Shown here: positions 25,518-36,946 of the stretch, piece after piece
How positions within the stretch are numbered: the first letter of the stretch is position 1
Layout: each line of letters begins with the position of its first letter
From: Asterochloris sp. CNOR1
Lineage: Eukaryota > Chlorophyta > Trebouxiophyceae > Trebouxiales > Trebouxiaceae
Assembly (NCBI GenBank): GCA_963969365.1
Contig: OZ017755.1
Span: 1,550,001 to 1,614,000 of the forward strand
Direction: 5' to 3'
Length of the DNA: 64,000 nt
The notes under the pieces: generated by a model
Databases searched by the model: none
The model's input: the letters and a program-made list of their open reading frames with translations, nothing else
Told to the model about the DNA's origin: nothing
Translations under genes and position numbers: made by a program

Positions 25518-26766
25518 CTGCAGTTGCTACAGGCACAGAGGACCAGGCTGTGGGCTTTGCACTGCAGGGGCATGTGCGCGAAAGGATGTGCACCGTGCTG
25601 CAGACATGAGCACTCTGCTGGTGGCTGCAGACTTGAGGGCATGCCATTGAGGCATAAACAGCTGTCAAGCTCCAGACTGCAGAAAGGGACCAGGCAGTAA
25701 TCTCAGTATAGGCAACTGATAGGCACTCTGGCAGCACGCCAGTGCGGCAGCCGGCTGCCGCGCTGTGCTGGAGGCTTCCTCATTAAGCATCTTCACAGGG
25801 GTCTGCGCCTTGAGAAGGCAGATGCGTCCTGCTCAGGTGTCCTGCAATTGCTGATAGCAGGACACCAGCTTCACCCACGCAGACTAGAAGCCGGTGTACT
25901 TGCCTGAGCTTTGTGTACCTTGGAGTCTTGAGCTGCCATCTGACTTGTGCTGAAGCATCGCCCTAAGGACTGCCAGGGCTGCCCCTCACTGCATCTGTGC
26001 CAGCCTGTAAACAAATTCTCTGTAAGAGATGTGTAGCGATCAACATCCAAGCATTCAGGCGCGAAGCTTACAGCGATGCTGCCTTAGTTGGCTGCTGCCA
26101 GCCATTGACGAGTGCAATAGCTGCTGCTGCAATAGCAGCTGGTTGCTGCTGCTGGACTGCTTGACGTGCAGCGTGGCACCCTCAGGTGGCGCCTGCGCAT
26201 TCTGAGTCTCTTGATGAGCAGTCAGCACTAACTGGCATGCTGTTGTCAGCCCTCCAGCATTGCTCCTCCAGCATGCCGGAAGCCTCAGGGCATGCAGCAC
26301 AACATTCCCTGTGGGGTGCCCTCCTGACTTCAGGCAAGCCAGGAGACGCAGAGGCTGCATGGTCATTGCTGGATGCGATGCGCAATGCCGAAATGTCAGG
26401 TAGAGTCACACCTGAAGTTCAGAAGGCCTAGCATTGATCGATGGCCTGGTCGAAGGTGCAAAAAACATGCTTCAGCTCAGCTGGTGAGGGTGGATTGCAC
26501 AATGATGAGGCTAAATTGCACCATGAGTTGCTTGCAGGCTGCTCCCTATACTGGTGGCATAGGCGCAGATTTGATTGCAGGAGGTGTCCACACCCGTCTA
26601 TGCAGGAAAACACAGCCTGCCAAGGGTCTGGCAGACAAGATGCAATGCCGTCCCTGCTGTCTCCTTCCCGGAGGGCTCCCCAGCCCCCACAGGTGTGCAA
26701 GTGGCTTCTCATGATGCTGCTTGCCTGCGTGTGGAGCCTGGCTGACAGACAGGCTGCTCCCTGCAG
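25518..26766. other. Gap holding the CLS 5' end, the pseudouridine synthase 5' end, and a weak PPR-like ORF
   Basis: The two flanking genes point away from each other, so both first exons and promoters should be here. A + frame at 26186-26431 ends HSLWGALLTSGKPGDAEAAW then SLLDAMRNAEMSGRVTPE, which fits a single pentatricopeptide (PPR) motif loosely. With no neighbouring motifs and no clear splice context it may be a relic or chance. I found no other supported feature. Confidence 0.25.
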
Positions 26767-28530
26767 CCTTGCAATGGCTCAGGCGCAAAGGCCCACCCGT
26801 CCCCATCAGCCTGTTGCACCGTCTCATCCGTCGAAAGCAGATCAAGCAGTTCAGCCCATCAGATGGTACCATAAGAAGCGTGTCCAGGACAGGCCCGCTG
26901 GCAGAGGGCGTGCAGCTGCTTGTGCCAAAGGAGGTGGAGGATGCTGCAAACATGTGCAAGGCCCCCCGCACCAGAGGAGGTGAATGCATGGTAAAATGGT
27001 CAGACATGGCGAGTCACACCTCACGGCTTGTCAAGCAAACCCTCTAGGAAAGCCTGCACAAGGTGCTTGTGGCTTTGACATTCTCAGGCTGCTTGAGGAA
27101 GAGCAGGTGACAGCTGCAGGATGCATTTTCAGTGGCTTGCTCAAGCCTGTGAATCACTCTGACCCAGCCTGCAAGAGTGTAGGCTCGACTGATGATGCTG
27201 CCGTCACCAGAAAGTCACAACATCTTGGGCTTGCGTGCAGGTGGGCAGCTTGACGCCAAGGGCGCTGCAGTTGCCTGTGAGCTGAAGGCTAGCATGCTGC
27301 ACCAGGACAGAAGCCTCCTCATCTTCAACAAGCCTGCAGGGCTGGCCACGCAGGGCGGCAACAACATTCGGCACTCCCTGGACAGCATTGCTGCCCATGC
27401 CTTCAAGTCTCAGACTGGAGAGCCGCCAAGGTGGGAGCTGCCTGATGAACCAGTTGGAGCACTGACTGCCCTGGGCTATCAAGGGTCTGATTCAGGGAGA
27501 GAAGTAGCTGTGCTTTTGTGCAGCCTGCTGGGCAGGGCTGCCTCCTGCATCAGACATGACAGCGCAGCTGTGCATGCCACTGGAAAGCATGCGAGGAGAA
27601 CCCTGCTCTGCGCCTCAGGTTGTGCCATCGCCTGGACCGTGAGACCACTGGAGCCATCTGCCTGGCCCGCACGGCTGAGGCTGCTGCCTGGCTCAGCGCA
27701 GCCTTTGCAGAAAAGGCCAGCGGACAGGCTGACTCAGGTGCAGAGCCAAGCCTGAACAGGCTGCATTTTGCAGCAATTGGTCCTCCCACAGGCATGATCT
27801 GGTAGAGCCACAGCCATGCTGTCTGTGCATAGCCTGTACAGCTGGCCAGGCGTCCCCATAGCTCTGTCTGTCTGGCTTGCAGTGGTGAGCGTAAGCCGCA
27901 GCTATCTTGCACTGACTGCTGGCCGTGCTGACATCCCCTCAGCGGGCTGGGTAAATGCCCCTCTGCGGGGACCTAGTGGCGAGCTTGTGCCAGCCAGCAC
28001 CGGATACGAGGTCCTTGCCAGAGCACAGGAGCACGAAGTGTGCCTGCTCAGGCTGTGGCCTGCCACTGGTGAGCGCTCATAGTCGAGTGAGGTCACTGGC
28101 TGCAGGGCCTTTCAACGTTCCTTTGACGTTTGCCTAGCTCTATGTGTGTCACACCTGCAATTTGTGTTTGCGTTCTGTGGCTGCAGGTCGAAAGCATCAG
28201 CTGCGCCTGCACTGCGCTCATCATCTCCAGGCTCCAATCCTGGGTGATGTCAAGCACGGGACGACAAGGAACGAGTTGCACCAGATCTTGGGGGAGAGGT
28301 TGCACTGTCTTGCTCAGGGCCAGGTAGACCTAAAGAGTCCCTTCCATGCTCAAATCTCAAAACGCCTTCAGTCCCTGGGTCTTCAACTTCACTCTCACAC
28401 AGTCAAAATCATCACTCCAGACAGGAAGACAGTCAAAGTCACAGCACCTGTACCATCTACAATGCGTGGTCTCATTCACATCCTCAAGATGCTACCCCAA
28501 AATCATGAAGACATTTTGGAAAAGCCGTAG
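26767..28530 (+). CDS. RluA-family RNA pseudouridine synthase (organellar or cytosolic), first exon not located
   Basis: It isomerises uridine to pseudouridine in rRNA or tRNA. The first supported exon starts after an acceptor at 26766 and encodes an S4-like N-terminal region (LQWLRRKGPPVPISLLHRLI then QIKQFSPSDG). The next gives LIFNKPAGLATQGGNN, the usual start of the catalytic domain. The catalytic exon (from about 27619) has LCHRLDRETTGAICLARTA, with the catalytic Asp in HRLD. A further exon has SYLALTAGRADIPSAGWVNA and the last (from about 28187) has GRKHQLRLHCAHHLQAPILG then DVKHG, the C-terminal RluA motif. The stop is TAG at 28528-28530. The order and all key residues are present, so it looks functional. 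The target site and compartment cannot be told; plant enzymes of this type act in mitochondria, plastids or cytosol. The true start lies upstream of 26767. Confidence 0.85.
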
Positions 28531-28630
28531 CTGGAGATATGGACCTTAAGAGCGCCACCTTAGCTTCCTGGAAGCCCCTCTACACTGGAAGGGAGCATGC
28601 GTACAGGGCAGTGTTCTGGCCAGACCACGA

Positions 28631-29044
28631 CTACCGCTGGCCTTGTTTGACCGTCCTGTGAACCAGCCGCTTGACAACTTCTGGCTCCCGCAAGCTGTGG
28701 TCACCCTGTCTGATGTGCGCCTGCAGGAGTCAGGGGCAATACTTTGTGCGTGCATATCCATCTAGCCTCCAGCAACCATGCTTCCCCACATGAGCCACTG
28801 CTGGCTGCTGAAATTCAGGCCACAACATTCACCTCACCTGCTTGTGCCCAAGGCCGCCTGCCGCCCGTCGTGCCTTCTGCTGCTGCTGCGCAGCCCAGAA
28901 GGCAGCCCCTGCTGTCCCACCCAGCGCTGCCCCTGTCAGGGCACAGACTGCCAGGCCCTTCAGGAGCCGCAGCACTACAGGTTGCTTGCAACTGCGACGA
29001 ACAGGAGTGGTCTGCGCGCTCTGCTCTGAGGCAGGGTGGCTGGA
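28631..29044 (-). CDS. Small unrecognised protein with one membrane helix
   Basis: Two exons are visible. Exon 28838 to about 28974 encodes VLRLLKGLAVCALTGAALGG then TAGAAFWAAQQQQKARRAAG and ends HKQ at a good donor (GTGAGG). Exon 28631-28720 begins after CCTGCAG and reads AHIRQGDHSLREPEVVKRLV then HRTVKQGQR and TAG. The first exon contains one hydrophobic helix with small residues and a Gln/Arg flank; the second is a charged amphipathic tail. The frame stays open upstream to about 29044 (a Ser/Arg-rich stretch that could be a targeting peptide), but no start codon is fixed. I do not recognise the family. A different frame on the + strand here also looks protein-like, but the spliced minus reading is better supported. 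Confidence 0.4.
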
Positions 29045-29311
29045 GCTGAAGTGAGAGACGTTGATTCTGCCTCCTTGCTGCCACGCGCTTTCCGAACAGT
29101 CATGCTGAGAGTGGTGGGTGCAAGGCCTGATGCTGTCCCCTGCAGCAGACCACGCTTGCTTGGCTCAAGGCGCAAGGGACCAAAGCCACATTTATCATGC
29201 TGCCAACGCATGGAGCGCTGTCCAGACGCAATGCCTTAAACTGGCAGCAGCTGCTGCATGATGGACAGCAGACATCGTGCCCAGGCGCCTGGCAGCTGTG
29301 CGCATGCAGTG

Positions 29312-30161
29312 CTACAGCGCACTGGAGCTGCCTGTCAGAGGCGACACTGCAAACAGCGTGGCACTATCACTGAGCTTGCCTGAAGCAGAAGGCCTTATGC
29401 TCCTGGCATGCAACTTCATTGAGCTTCAATGCAGCTCAAAACGAGCTCACCAATCCAATCAGCAGGTGCTCCATCCAGCAGCTGCAGTACTGGGCTGCGT
29501 TTGGCGCTGATGCTAGAGGGCAGCGGTGACCAGGGAGCCTCCATCTGGCAGATTGGCTCTGGCAGCAGCGCAGCGCTACTGCCCTGATCAAACTCTGCCT
29601 CAGCATTGCCGCTGCGTGACCTTGCCTCCCAGCCAAGGCTGATATCAGCTAAAGCGTCTGCCTGTGGACCTGCTGGCAAGCCCCTGCCAGCAGATGCCTC
29701 TTGGCTGGTGCTGCTGCAGACTGGACGACCAGCCTGCCAGCCACGCTTGATTGCGCTGTAGCAGTCTGGCTGTTGCTGCGGCGATGGCGATCGCAGTGTG
29801 CTGGCAGGGGCGCCCCAGATCATGTCGATGCCTGGCTCCCAGAGGCTGTCCCCAGCATCAGGCCTCCCAGTTGCAGCCGGCGTAGCAGGAGCCAGAGTGC
29901 TGCTGCAGGGCTGCTGGCCCTGCCTGCTGCAGTCTGGCCCATCATGCACCAGCTGGCTGTCGCCACGTCTTGCTGCCGCACGATCCTCCTCCTGTGCAGC
30001 ATGCTTCAGTCATAAAATGGGTCCTCGATTGAGAGAATCAAATCCTGGAGGGCTTTCGCAATTACCTGGAGGGCAGCATCCGATGCAAAGCCTTTCAGAA
30101 TAACCTGGCTGCCCTCATTGGCTGGCTCAGGGTGCAGGGTGGCATCGCCATAGTCGTCCAT
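29312..30161 (-). CDS. Unrecognised acidic, Ser/Ala-rich protein of about 230 residues
   Basis: Exon 1 (30066-30161) starts ATG and reads MDDYGDATLHPEPANEGSQV then ILKGFASDAALQ, ending at GTAATT. After a 62-nt intron, exon 2 (29451-30003) begins HAAQEEDRAAARRGDSQLV and runs through a low-complexity stretch to a hydrophobic end (SPVLQLLDGAPADWI). A possible exon 3 (29312-29346) adds VSPLTGSSSAL and TAG in phase; without it the frame reads to a TGA at about 29416. The family is not recognised and no domain is visible. The short first intron and matching phases support it as a real gene. Confidence 0.45.
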
Positions 30162-30596
30162 CTGATGAGACGGCGTAGCTTTCTCTGCAGGGCTAGCCTA
30201 CAAGCTCACATGTGTTGCGCAGCGAGCGCGAAATGGCATGGTCAATCTTCTAGTCAACGGTTCTAATTCAGGCACAGAGAAGGCCCTACAGATGGCCTCC
30301 GACTGCGGCCAGACACCTACATGGAGTCTATCGGCCAGGATGACATTGGTGCAGCATTGTGTATTGTGAAGGTCTGTCGGAGATAGCTTCATTGCATAAC
30401 AGGAAACCAGGTGCCAGCCTGACTCTGCATAGAACCAGGTTCAGCAACACAACACGAGCAGGCGTCTCAAGCAGCAGGCTTGTGTCAAGGCTATCACAGG
30501 CTCTTGGGGGCAATGACATGCCCCCAAAGTCAGCTGCGGTAATGAGCTGAGCGTCTGTGCCAGCAGCAAGGGCACACGTGGAGGCATAGCCTCAAT

Positions 30597-31850
30597 GGCC
30601 AGGGCCGGGATGATTGGCGCCCTGCAGGACATTGAGGCAGGCAGCCAGCTGCTGCCACAGCCAGCATTGGACCCCCAGCCATTCCTGTCAGGTGGGTGCC
30701 TGCTGTGCAGGGTGGCATACATTGCTTGCAATGCCTCAGCATCCTGATGCCTTCATTGCCAGTGCTTGCTTGAACAACACTCGCAGTTCTGGTTGAGAGC
30801 ATTGCTGAAGTCTCCTTGGCCGGACCAAGACCGCAGTCTCCAGATCTGCTGACCGAGCATGTGGCCATGCAGGGAGCTGCCTGTGGGATGCCCTGATGCC
30901 AGCAATGGAGGCGCTGGCAGAGGCAGTAGCCACCGCTGCCCATGCCGCAGATGAGGGCGCCCAGTGGCTGCTGCAGGTCTCAGCTGCCGAGCAGCAGGCT
31001 GCCAGGTGCCCGCGGCTGCGTCTGGCATGGCATTCAGCCTGTTTCACACATTGTCAAGCTGCTTCACTTGGACCTGCACGGGCCGCTGCTCCATCTCAGG
31101 CTGCCGTGGCCCTTGACACCACCCCTGTTCTGCACTGGCCTGAAGTGCTGCAGCCTACGACGCTGCCGGCAGCTGCTGAACCAGCAATGTGGGTGGTGCC
31201 TGCCGGACAGTGGTGTGGCCTCTGTAGAATGCATTGCTGCTGGCCGCACCAGTGCTGGGGTGACATTCTGTCGTTGGCTTGCAGTGCTGTCTCCCCTGCA
31301 GCCTGCAGAGATGCTCAGCACAAAGGCACGAACCTTAAACCTTGCAGACCCTGATGAGCGGCCTGCAGGGAGGTGCTTCACGGCTCAGTATCAGCCTTTA
31401 CAGGCCAGCCACATGCCCCTGTAATCCAGTCCCTGCCAGAGTCACCCCTTTGCCCTGCATTGCTGCCTGCAGGGAGGCGCTGTGCACCCCAGTATGAACC
31501 CATCCGTCTGCGGGCCTGCCAGCCAGATCAAGCTGTTCTGATGCATTGCTGCCTGCAGGGAGGCGCTGCGCAAAGAGGACTTTCTGTCTGCAAGTGATGG
31601 CCTGGAGGCACTGGGGGCCAGGCAGGTGAGGTCACATCCTGCACTGCTCCCTTCAATTATAGACTGGGAGCCTTAGAGCTGCTGTGGGATCTTTCAGATG
31701 CACCCTCTTCACTGCTATGGTCATATCTGTTGGCCATTGCAGCTCTGATCTCCCACCACTATGCAAAGCTCAACTTGCAGAGTCAGACTGGACACCAGTA
31801 ATGCAGCCTGATCCGCTGTGCCTGACTGAGGTGCCAGTTCGCCTGGTGTG
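30597..31850 (+). CDS. Unresolved + strand gene fragments
   Basis: Several + strand pieces look coding but I could not join them: 30597-30690 (MARAGMIGALQDIEAGSQLL then PQPALDPQPFLS, with a faint resemblance to the N-terminus of glycolipid-transfer proteins), 31559-31625 (EALRKEDFLSASDGLEALGA then RQ and a GTGAGG donor), and 31741-31849 (SDLPPLCKAQLAESDWTPVM then QPDPLCLTEVPVRL). Minus-strand frames over 30736-31047 also stay open, so the strand is not certain. No function is assigned. Confidence 0.25.
31457..31568 (+). repeat. Duplicated 3' splice site, 26-bp direct repeat with 86-bp period
   Basis: The 26-bp word that starts gcattgctgcctgcagggag occurs at 31457-31482 and 31543-31568, identical over its length. 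Each copy holds a TGCAG acceptor (31472 and 31558) followed by GGAGGCGCTG. Only the second opens a long frame (31559-31625); after the first the same frame meets TGA within about eight codons. Confidence 0.85.
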
Positions 31851-32658
31851 AGTGTTTAGGTCTGTGCGCCCATGCTGGCCAGCCACCTGCTGTAGGCATC
31901 TAGTAGGCGCTGTGGTGGCCTCTGCAGTTGAACTCGATGATTGCTGACCTGTGGGATCAGCTTTGCAAACCTGATTCCGTCTGCGACTGCTTGCAAATCA
32001 GCAGGGTGTGAAAGTGCCAACCCTTTCAGAAATCACCACTACCTTGCGTTGTACAGGGGCGGGGAGATGCAGTCCCAGATCTGGTGGGCTCGCCCCTGGG
32101 GCAGATGGCGGCACCTGCGCAGCTCGCCAGCATGACCATCCAGGCTGCCCTTCCCAGTGCGCACACTGGTGGTGGCCTGCACGCCGGGAAGAGGCTGCCG
32201 GGCTCGGCGCTTTGCCACCAGCAGAGCTGGCCGCAGCCTGGAGCAGATGGAGGACTGCAGGTGGGGCAACTTACGCTTATGTGAAACAGAACTTCTTTGA
32301 GATCGAGCACTGGGCAGCCTTGTCAGTCTTCACCTCAGCTGGGCTCTGCACCGAGCCCAGCAGCACCTGGCTGCATGCTTGAGTCCCAACATCCAATTCA
32401 TTCGGCGCCATGAAGCTGGCAAAGCGTTCGGGGCATGCACTGTGGCGAGCGGCGCGGGCAAGCGTCAAAACGTCCAACCCGCTCGAACGCTGACTTTGAC
32501 AAGGCACAGCGCATCGTGCTCGCACCTCGTGTGTAAGGTTTCTCGTAACCTCCTCGTGACCGCGCAACTCAGCCAGCACCACCAGCGTCCCTGTGTGCAA
32601 TTCTGTTGGTAGTAGTGAGCATGCTGCTGCCTCTGTGCAGGGGCTGGGTCCAGGCCTG
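31851..32658. other. Intergenic stretch before the kinase gene
   Basis: No recognisable gene. Open frames on both strands around 32010-32380 lack motifs. The kinase promoter and possibly a 5' UTR exon should lie here; the frame used by the kinase is open from 32593 but a TGCAG at about 32640 suggests an acceptor just before the chosen start. Confidence 0.3.
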
Positions 32659-35600
32659 ATGCACCAACGAAGCCTGTCGCCGTGTGGGCGGGGACCGCCG
32701 CCGCAGCTGCAGCATCACATCAGCATGCCGGCAGACTTTCAGCAGGGGCTAAGGTCCCTCACTGGGACGCTGCCGGGTGAGGACGCGTCCCCCAGGGTGG
32801 GGCAGCACCAACATCACCGGTGAGGCTGGCAATGATTTGGCGCTCTCAAGTCAGCCTTTTTGTGGTTCATTGGCCGAGATTCGTGCATGTGATATGCAAG
32901 GCAGCTCATGCCGACCCCATGCCGGCACATGCACCATATTGCTGACAAGCTGCATGCAGAGCACCTCTGACGGTTCATCTCACCCGCCTCTGCGGCGCGC
33001 TGGCTCTTGCCCAGACTGCTGCCCTCTGCAGGGACCCCTTTGGTGAAGCGCACCCGTGCTCCCCTGGGCGACAGACCGGCCACCCGCCATTCCTCCCTGA
33101 GCCTATGCCCGCTGCAAAGGCTCTCCCGAGCCCAGCCGCTGCCATCAGGGTGGTTGAGCGCCGTCACCCTGCAGTGGACTTGCCTGTCAGAGGGCCCCAG
33201 CAGCAGCGGAGCCCTACGGGAGACAGCTGGCAGGGGTTTCCCCCCTCACCGACTGGCAGCCTGCTGGCAGCTGCCAGCCCCATGAGGCACAGCCAACAGG
33301 GCTCACCCCCAAGGCACAGTCAGCAGGCCAGCCCCCTCAGGCGCAGCCACAGGTGCAGTCAGTCCCCGGTGCCGCGGCCAGGGCAGCGGCCAGGGCTGGC
33401 AGGGCTGTCTGGCGACCCGCAGCCACAGCTCGGCAGGCCCCAGGCGGAGCATGCGAACGCTGCTGCTGCGACTGGTGCAAGGGCAGGGGTGGTCCCGGGC
33501 GCACCAGCGGCCCCTGCAGGCGTCGGCCTGCAGCCACGTGCCTCCCTGCCACGCGGGGGCAGCAGTCCCCCCAGAGGGCTGAGCGTGGCCGAGGCCCTGC
33601 GCGCGGCGGGGGTGCGGGTGGTGCAGGCCCAGGAGCTGAGGCTGGGGCGGTGTGTGGGGTCTGGCTCCTTTGGCGAGGTAAGCGTTTTGTACCATGTAAC
33701 ACATGTCTACAGTGGTCTGCAGCAGGAGGCACATGCTGCCCCAGGCTCTGCCTGCAAATGTCCTGGTCCCCTGAAGACCCCCCTTGCATGATTGGGGCAT
33801 GCGTGCTGTCAAAGCAGCGAAGAGCACAGCAGCATACCCGGCTAGAAGCTCATCAAATGGCGGTGTCCACATGCATGTCCATCTGCTTGTGGCTTGCGCC
33901 TGCCAGGCGAGCTGCAGCAGGAGCCATTGTCTGCAACAGGCCAGGACAGAGGGGGTTATCTGCTGTCCCAAACGCTTCTGCCACAGGTATGCGCAACATT
34001 TTCCAGCCCCCATGGCGGTGTCTGCAGAGGCAGCTGCTGTGCTGTACCTGCAGGTGCGGGAGGGCACGTGGCGCCAGCAGCATGTGGCAGTCAAGATCCT
34101 GCTGAGGGCTGCAGATGATCCTGAGGTGGCTGCTGCGGTGAGCTCGCTTGCACGTCCAGGCGCTTGCAAAACATAGGGGAGAACACCTGACATCTGCACT
34201 CACAGCTGATGGGCTGCCATGACCCACATCGGCGTTGTCCCTGGTCCAGTCATAGGCACGCCTGCGCAGTTGTAGACGACCTGCTGACACTGGCAGGCTG
34301 CGTCATGCGCTTGACAGAGGGCGTCAAGCAGCAGGCAGGTGTTTGGGATGACTCGAGCAAAGAGGTGAACGCTGGCAAGGAGCACACGCTCTTTGTGCAG
34401 TACTGCATGCTGGCCGTCAACACCTGGCCTCAGCCAGGCAGCAGCATGGCAGGCTGCCAGGACTCGTGGGCTTCATGACACCACAGCTGTGGCCCCTGTT
34501 GCGCATGCTCTTTTTCTTGCAATGCCTACCTCTTGTGTGCCTGCAGTTTGTGAGGGAGTGCCAAACGATGGCCCATCTGCCGGCGCACCCCAACGTGCTG
34601 CCCCTGCTGGCCGCTGCTGAGCAGCCGCGCCTGATGGTGGTCACACCTTTCTGCTCACAGTGAGTCTACATTCAACTTGGCCAATGCACACCAGCCTTGA
34701 ATCAAAGGTTGGGGCAGCTTCAGCTACCCCCCGTTCCAAATAGCGGCTGCAGTAAAGGTGGTAACCACTCGAAAAGGCACTGCAGTGCTCCTGCTCTTAG
34801 TAGGCCATGCTGCGTGTCGTAAGGCAAATCCCAGATACAGCCGATAAGCAAGCAGCTGTTTCTCTCTTTTTGCTGTGAGCTAAGCACAATTGTCAAGAGC
34901 GCAACCAGCCGCTGCCTCCCTTCTCTCTGCTTTGTAAAGGGACACTGCTTGCCTGCCTCATGCTGTGTCATTCCGTGAGCTGGCACTGACCTGCACTGTC
35001 TTGCAGGGGTTCGCTGTATGCCCTGCTGGCGGGCCCAGCAGCCCTGACCTGGGAGACTGGCCTGCTGGACATCTGCCTGGGCGCTGCTCGCGGACTGGCC
35101 CACCTGCATGCCCATGGCATCATGCACAGAGATGTGAGCGTGGCTGCCTGGCGCATCCCTGTACCGAGGGCTTCTGGCATATGCTTGGCCCAGCTTTGCC
35201 CAGCAGGTGTCTGCATAGCTCACTGCTTGGGCAGTCCTGAGTGGCCAGCCAGATCTGACTTTCAGTGATCTGAAAGTGGCAGAAGGGCTTGCCACTATGG
35301 TAGGACTCTAGTCAACATGCACGCCGTGAGCGCACGGCAGAAAGCTTGCCTGAACATTGCGTGTTCATGGCATCATCCATGTACCACAACGAAAGCTTTC
35401 ACAGCCACAGCATGCTCTGCGTTCAGGCTGATCACAGGTGTGCCTTGCTGAGGGTCCCCTGTCAGTGTCTGCAGGTCAAGACGGGGAACATGCTGCTGGA
35501 CGGGCACCTGGAGTGCAGGATCGCTGACTTCGGCTATGCCAAGCTGCACCAGACGCAGCTGCGCAAGGCAGAGGCGCGTGGGGAGCCCCTCTCAGCGGAC

Positions 35601-36791
35601 GCTGGCACCTACCAGTACATGGTGCGGGGGCCAGGGGCTGCAAGTGCCCGCCTGGTCGCTGGTGCTTGCACTCGTTGCCGGACGCTGGAGGCTGGCCCCT
35701 GCAGCATATTTGCTTTGCCCAGCGATTGGAAGGAGTGGCAGGGCCACCTTTGCAGCACGTGGTGGGGTGGCCTTACCATGTGCTGCTTGGGTTTGGAGTG
35801 CTTGTGCCCTCTGCTTGCCTGGCGCCTCATTCTGGCAGGCCCCCCATCTGGGTGGCGCAGTGGAGGCAGCTGCCCTTTGCTACCTGCTCATCCAATGCGT
35901 GGATCAGCTGGGGTGCATCCCTTTCGGTTGGCTGGCATGTGATGCTGCCTTGACTCGCAGCATCAGTGCCTTAGTTTGGTGGCGTGGGCATGGCTGCAGT
36001 TGCTCCTGAGGAGAAGAGCAGGGCCTTGCTGTCAGCCCAGCGCTCTTGCATGCACAGGGGCCCTCTCATCAGCTGACTCCCTGCGTGACGCCTGCAGGCC
36101 CCAGAGGTGTACGGGACGGTGCCTGTTTCCCAGAAGCAGCTCCTCCAGCAGCTAGAGATCCATCCCCATAGCTACGGCTTCCCAGCAGACGTCTTCTCTT
36201 ATGCACTTGTACTGCTGGAGTGTGCCACTGGCCAGGTGACCCCCAAGGCATTGGTGCTCATGGGTGGTCATGCCTGGGACTGCTTGTGCTGTCAGGGGTC
36301 TGCCATCCTGGCAGCTGCAGGGCCCACTGTCTGCCTTATCGGCTGCATGCCCTATACGTGCCATGAGGGCAGACAGGCATCAATGCTCCATGGAGCATTG
36401 GCTCCTCGACCTCAGGGCCAATGCCGACACTTGTCGCACTGTGAACTCCCAAACTGACGGAGGTCATTGCCCGGGCTGGTGGATGTACATGTGCTGTTCA
36501 CTGTCGTGAGTGTCGCTCACGTGCAGAGCACAGTCCTGATTCATGGCGCTGCTGCTGCAGGTTGCTCTGGGGGTTGAACGAGTGGAGGCGCACATGTATT
36601 GCTTGAAGATGCTGCAGGAGGGCTGGCGCCCTGACATTCCTGGGAGCACGCCCTTGCCAATTGAGCGCCTGATTCGTGATTGCTGGCAGGCGCTGCCCAA
36701 CAAACGCCCAACATTTCCTGAGATAGCCACTCGCCTGGAGATGATAAGACCATCTTTGGCCGCGCCTGAGCCGCATCCCCATCAGCACTGA
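32659..36791 (+). CDS. TKL-like Ser/Thr (or dual) protein kinase with disordered N-terminus
   Basis: Eight exons join in phase: 32659-32819, 33032-33677, 34054-34137, 34547-34659, 35007-35133, 35475-35621, 36098-36235 and 36561-36791, 548 aa in all. Residues 1 to about 250 are Pro/Ser/Arg-rich with RHSQQGSP-type repeats. The kinase domain follows: Gly-rich loop GRCVGSGSFGE, catalytic Lys in HVAVKILL, AARGLAHLHAHGIMHRDVK then TGNMLLD (catalytic Asp, metal-binding Asn), ADFGYAKL (DFG), GTYQYMAPEVYG (activation segment and APE) and the late motif RDCWQALPNKRPTFPEIATR. All catalytic residues are present, so it should be active. The C-lobe motif D-C-W-x4-x2-R-P-x-F-x-E-I is typical of tyrosine-kinase-like (Raf/MLK/CTR1-type) plant kinases. 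No transmembrane segment is seen, so it is probably a soluble cytoplasmic kinase. An upstream Met at 32593 is an alternative start. Confidence 0.9.
33272..33356 (+). repeat. Coding tandem repeat RHSQQ(G/A)SP in the kinase N-terminus
   Basis: Three imperfect units of about 27 nt encode MRHSQQGSPP, RHSQQASPL and RRSHRCSQSP. Each has Ser-Pro or Arg-x-x-Ser sites, so the region could be a phosphorylation cluster; that is inference. Confidence 0.65.
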
Positions 36792-36946
36792 TTTTTACAT
36801 CTGCTGAACGACAGTTATTTCCAGCTGCAGCGTTGTAGATCGAGAGAAATGCATGCATGAGGCCTTCCCACAATCAATTGATGAAATGCTGGATGAAATG
36901 CTTTCACATGCCTGTCATTGCAGTGCAGTCTGCAGAGACGCTTGTT

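Noticed and set aside
28565-28760. Protein-like + strand frame (LFDRPVNQPLDNFWLPQAVV) right after the pseudouridine synthase stop
   Set aside because: It lacks a start and splice context, while the minus strand over the same bases gives a spliced exon with a proper acceptor and a stop; the + frame is taken as its shadow.
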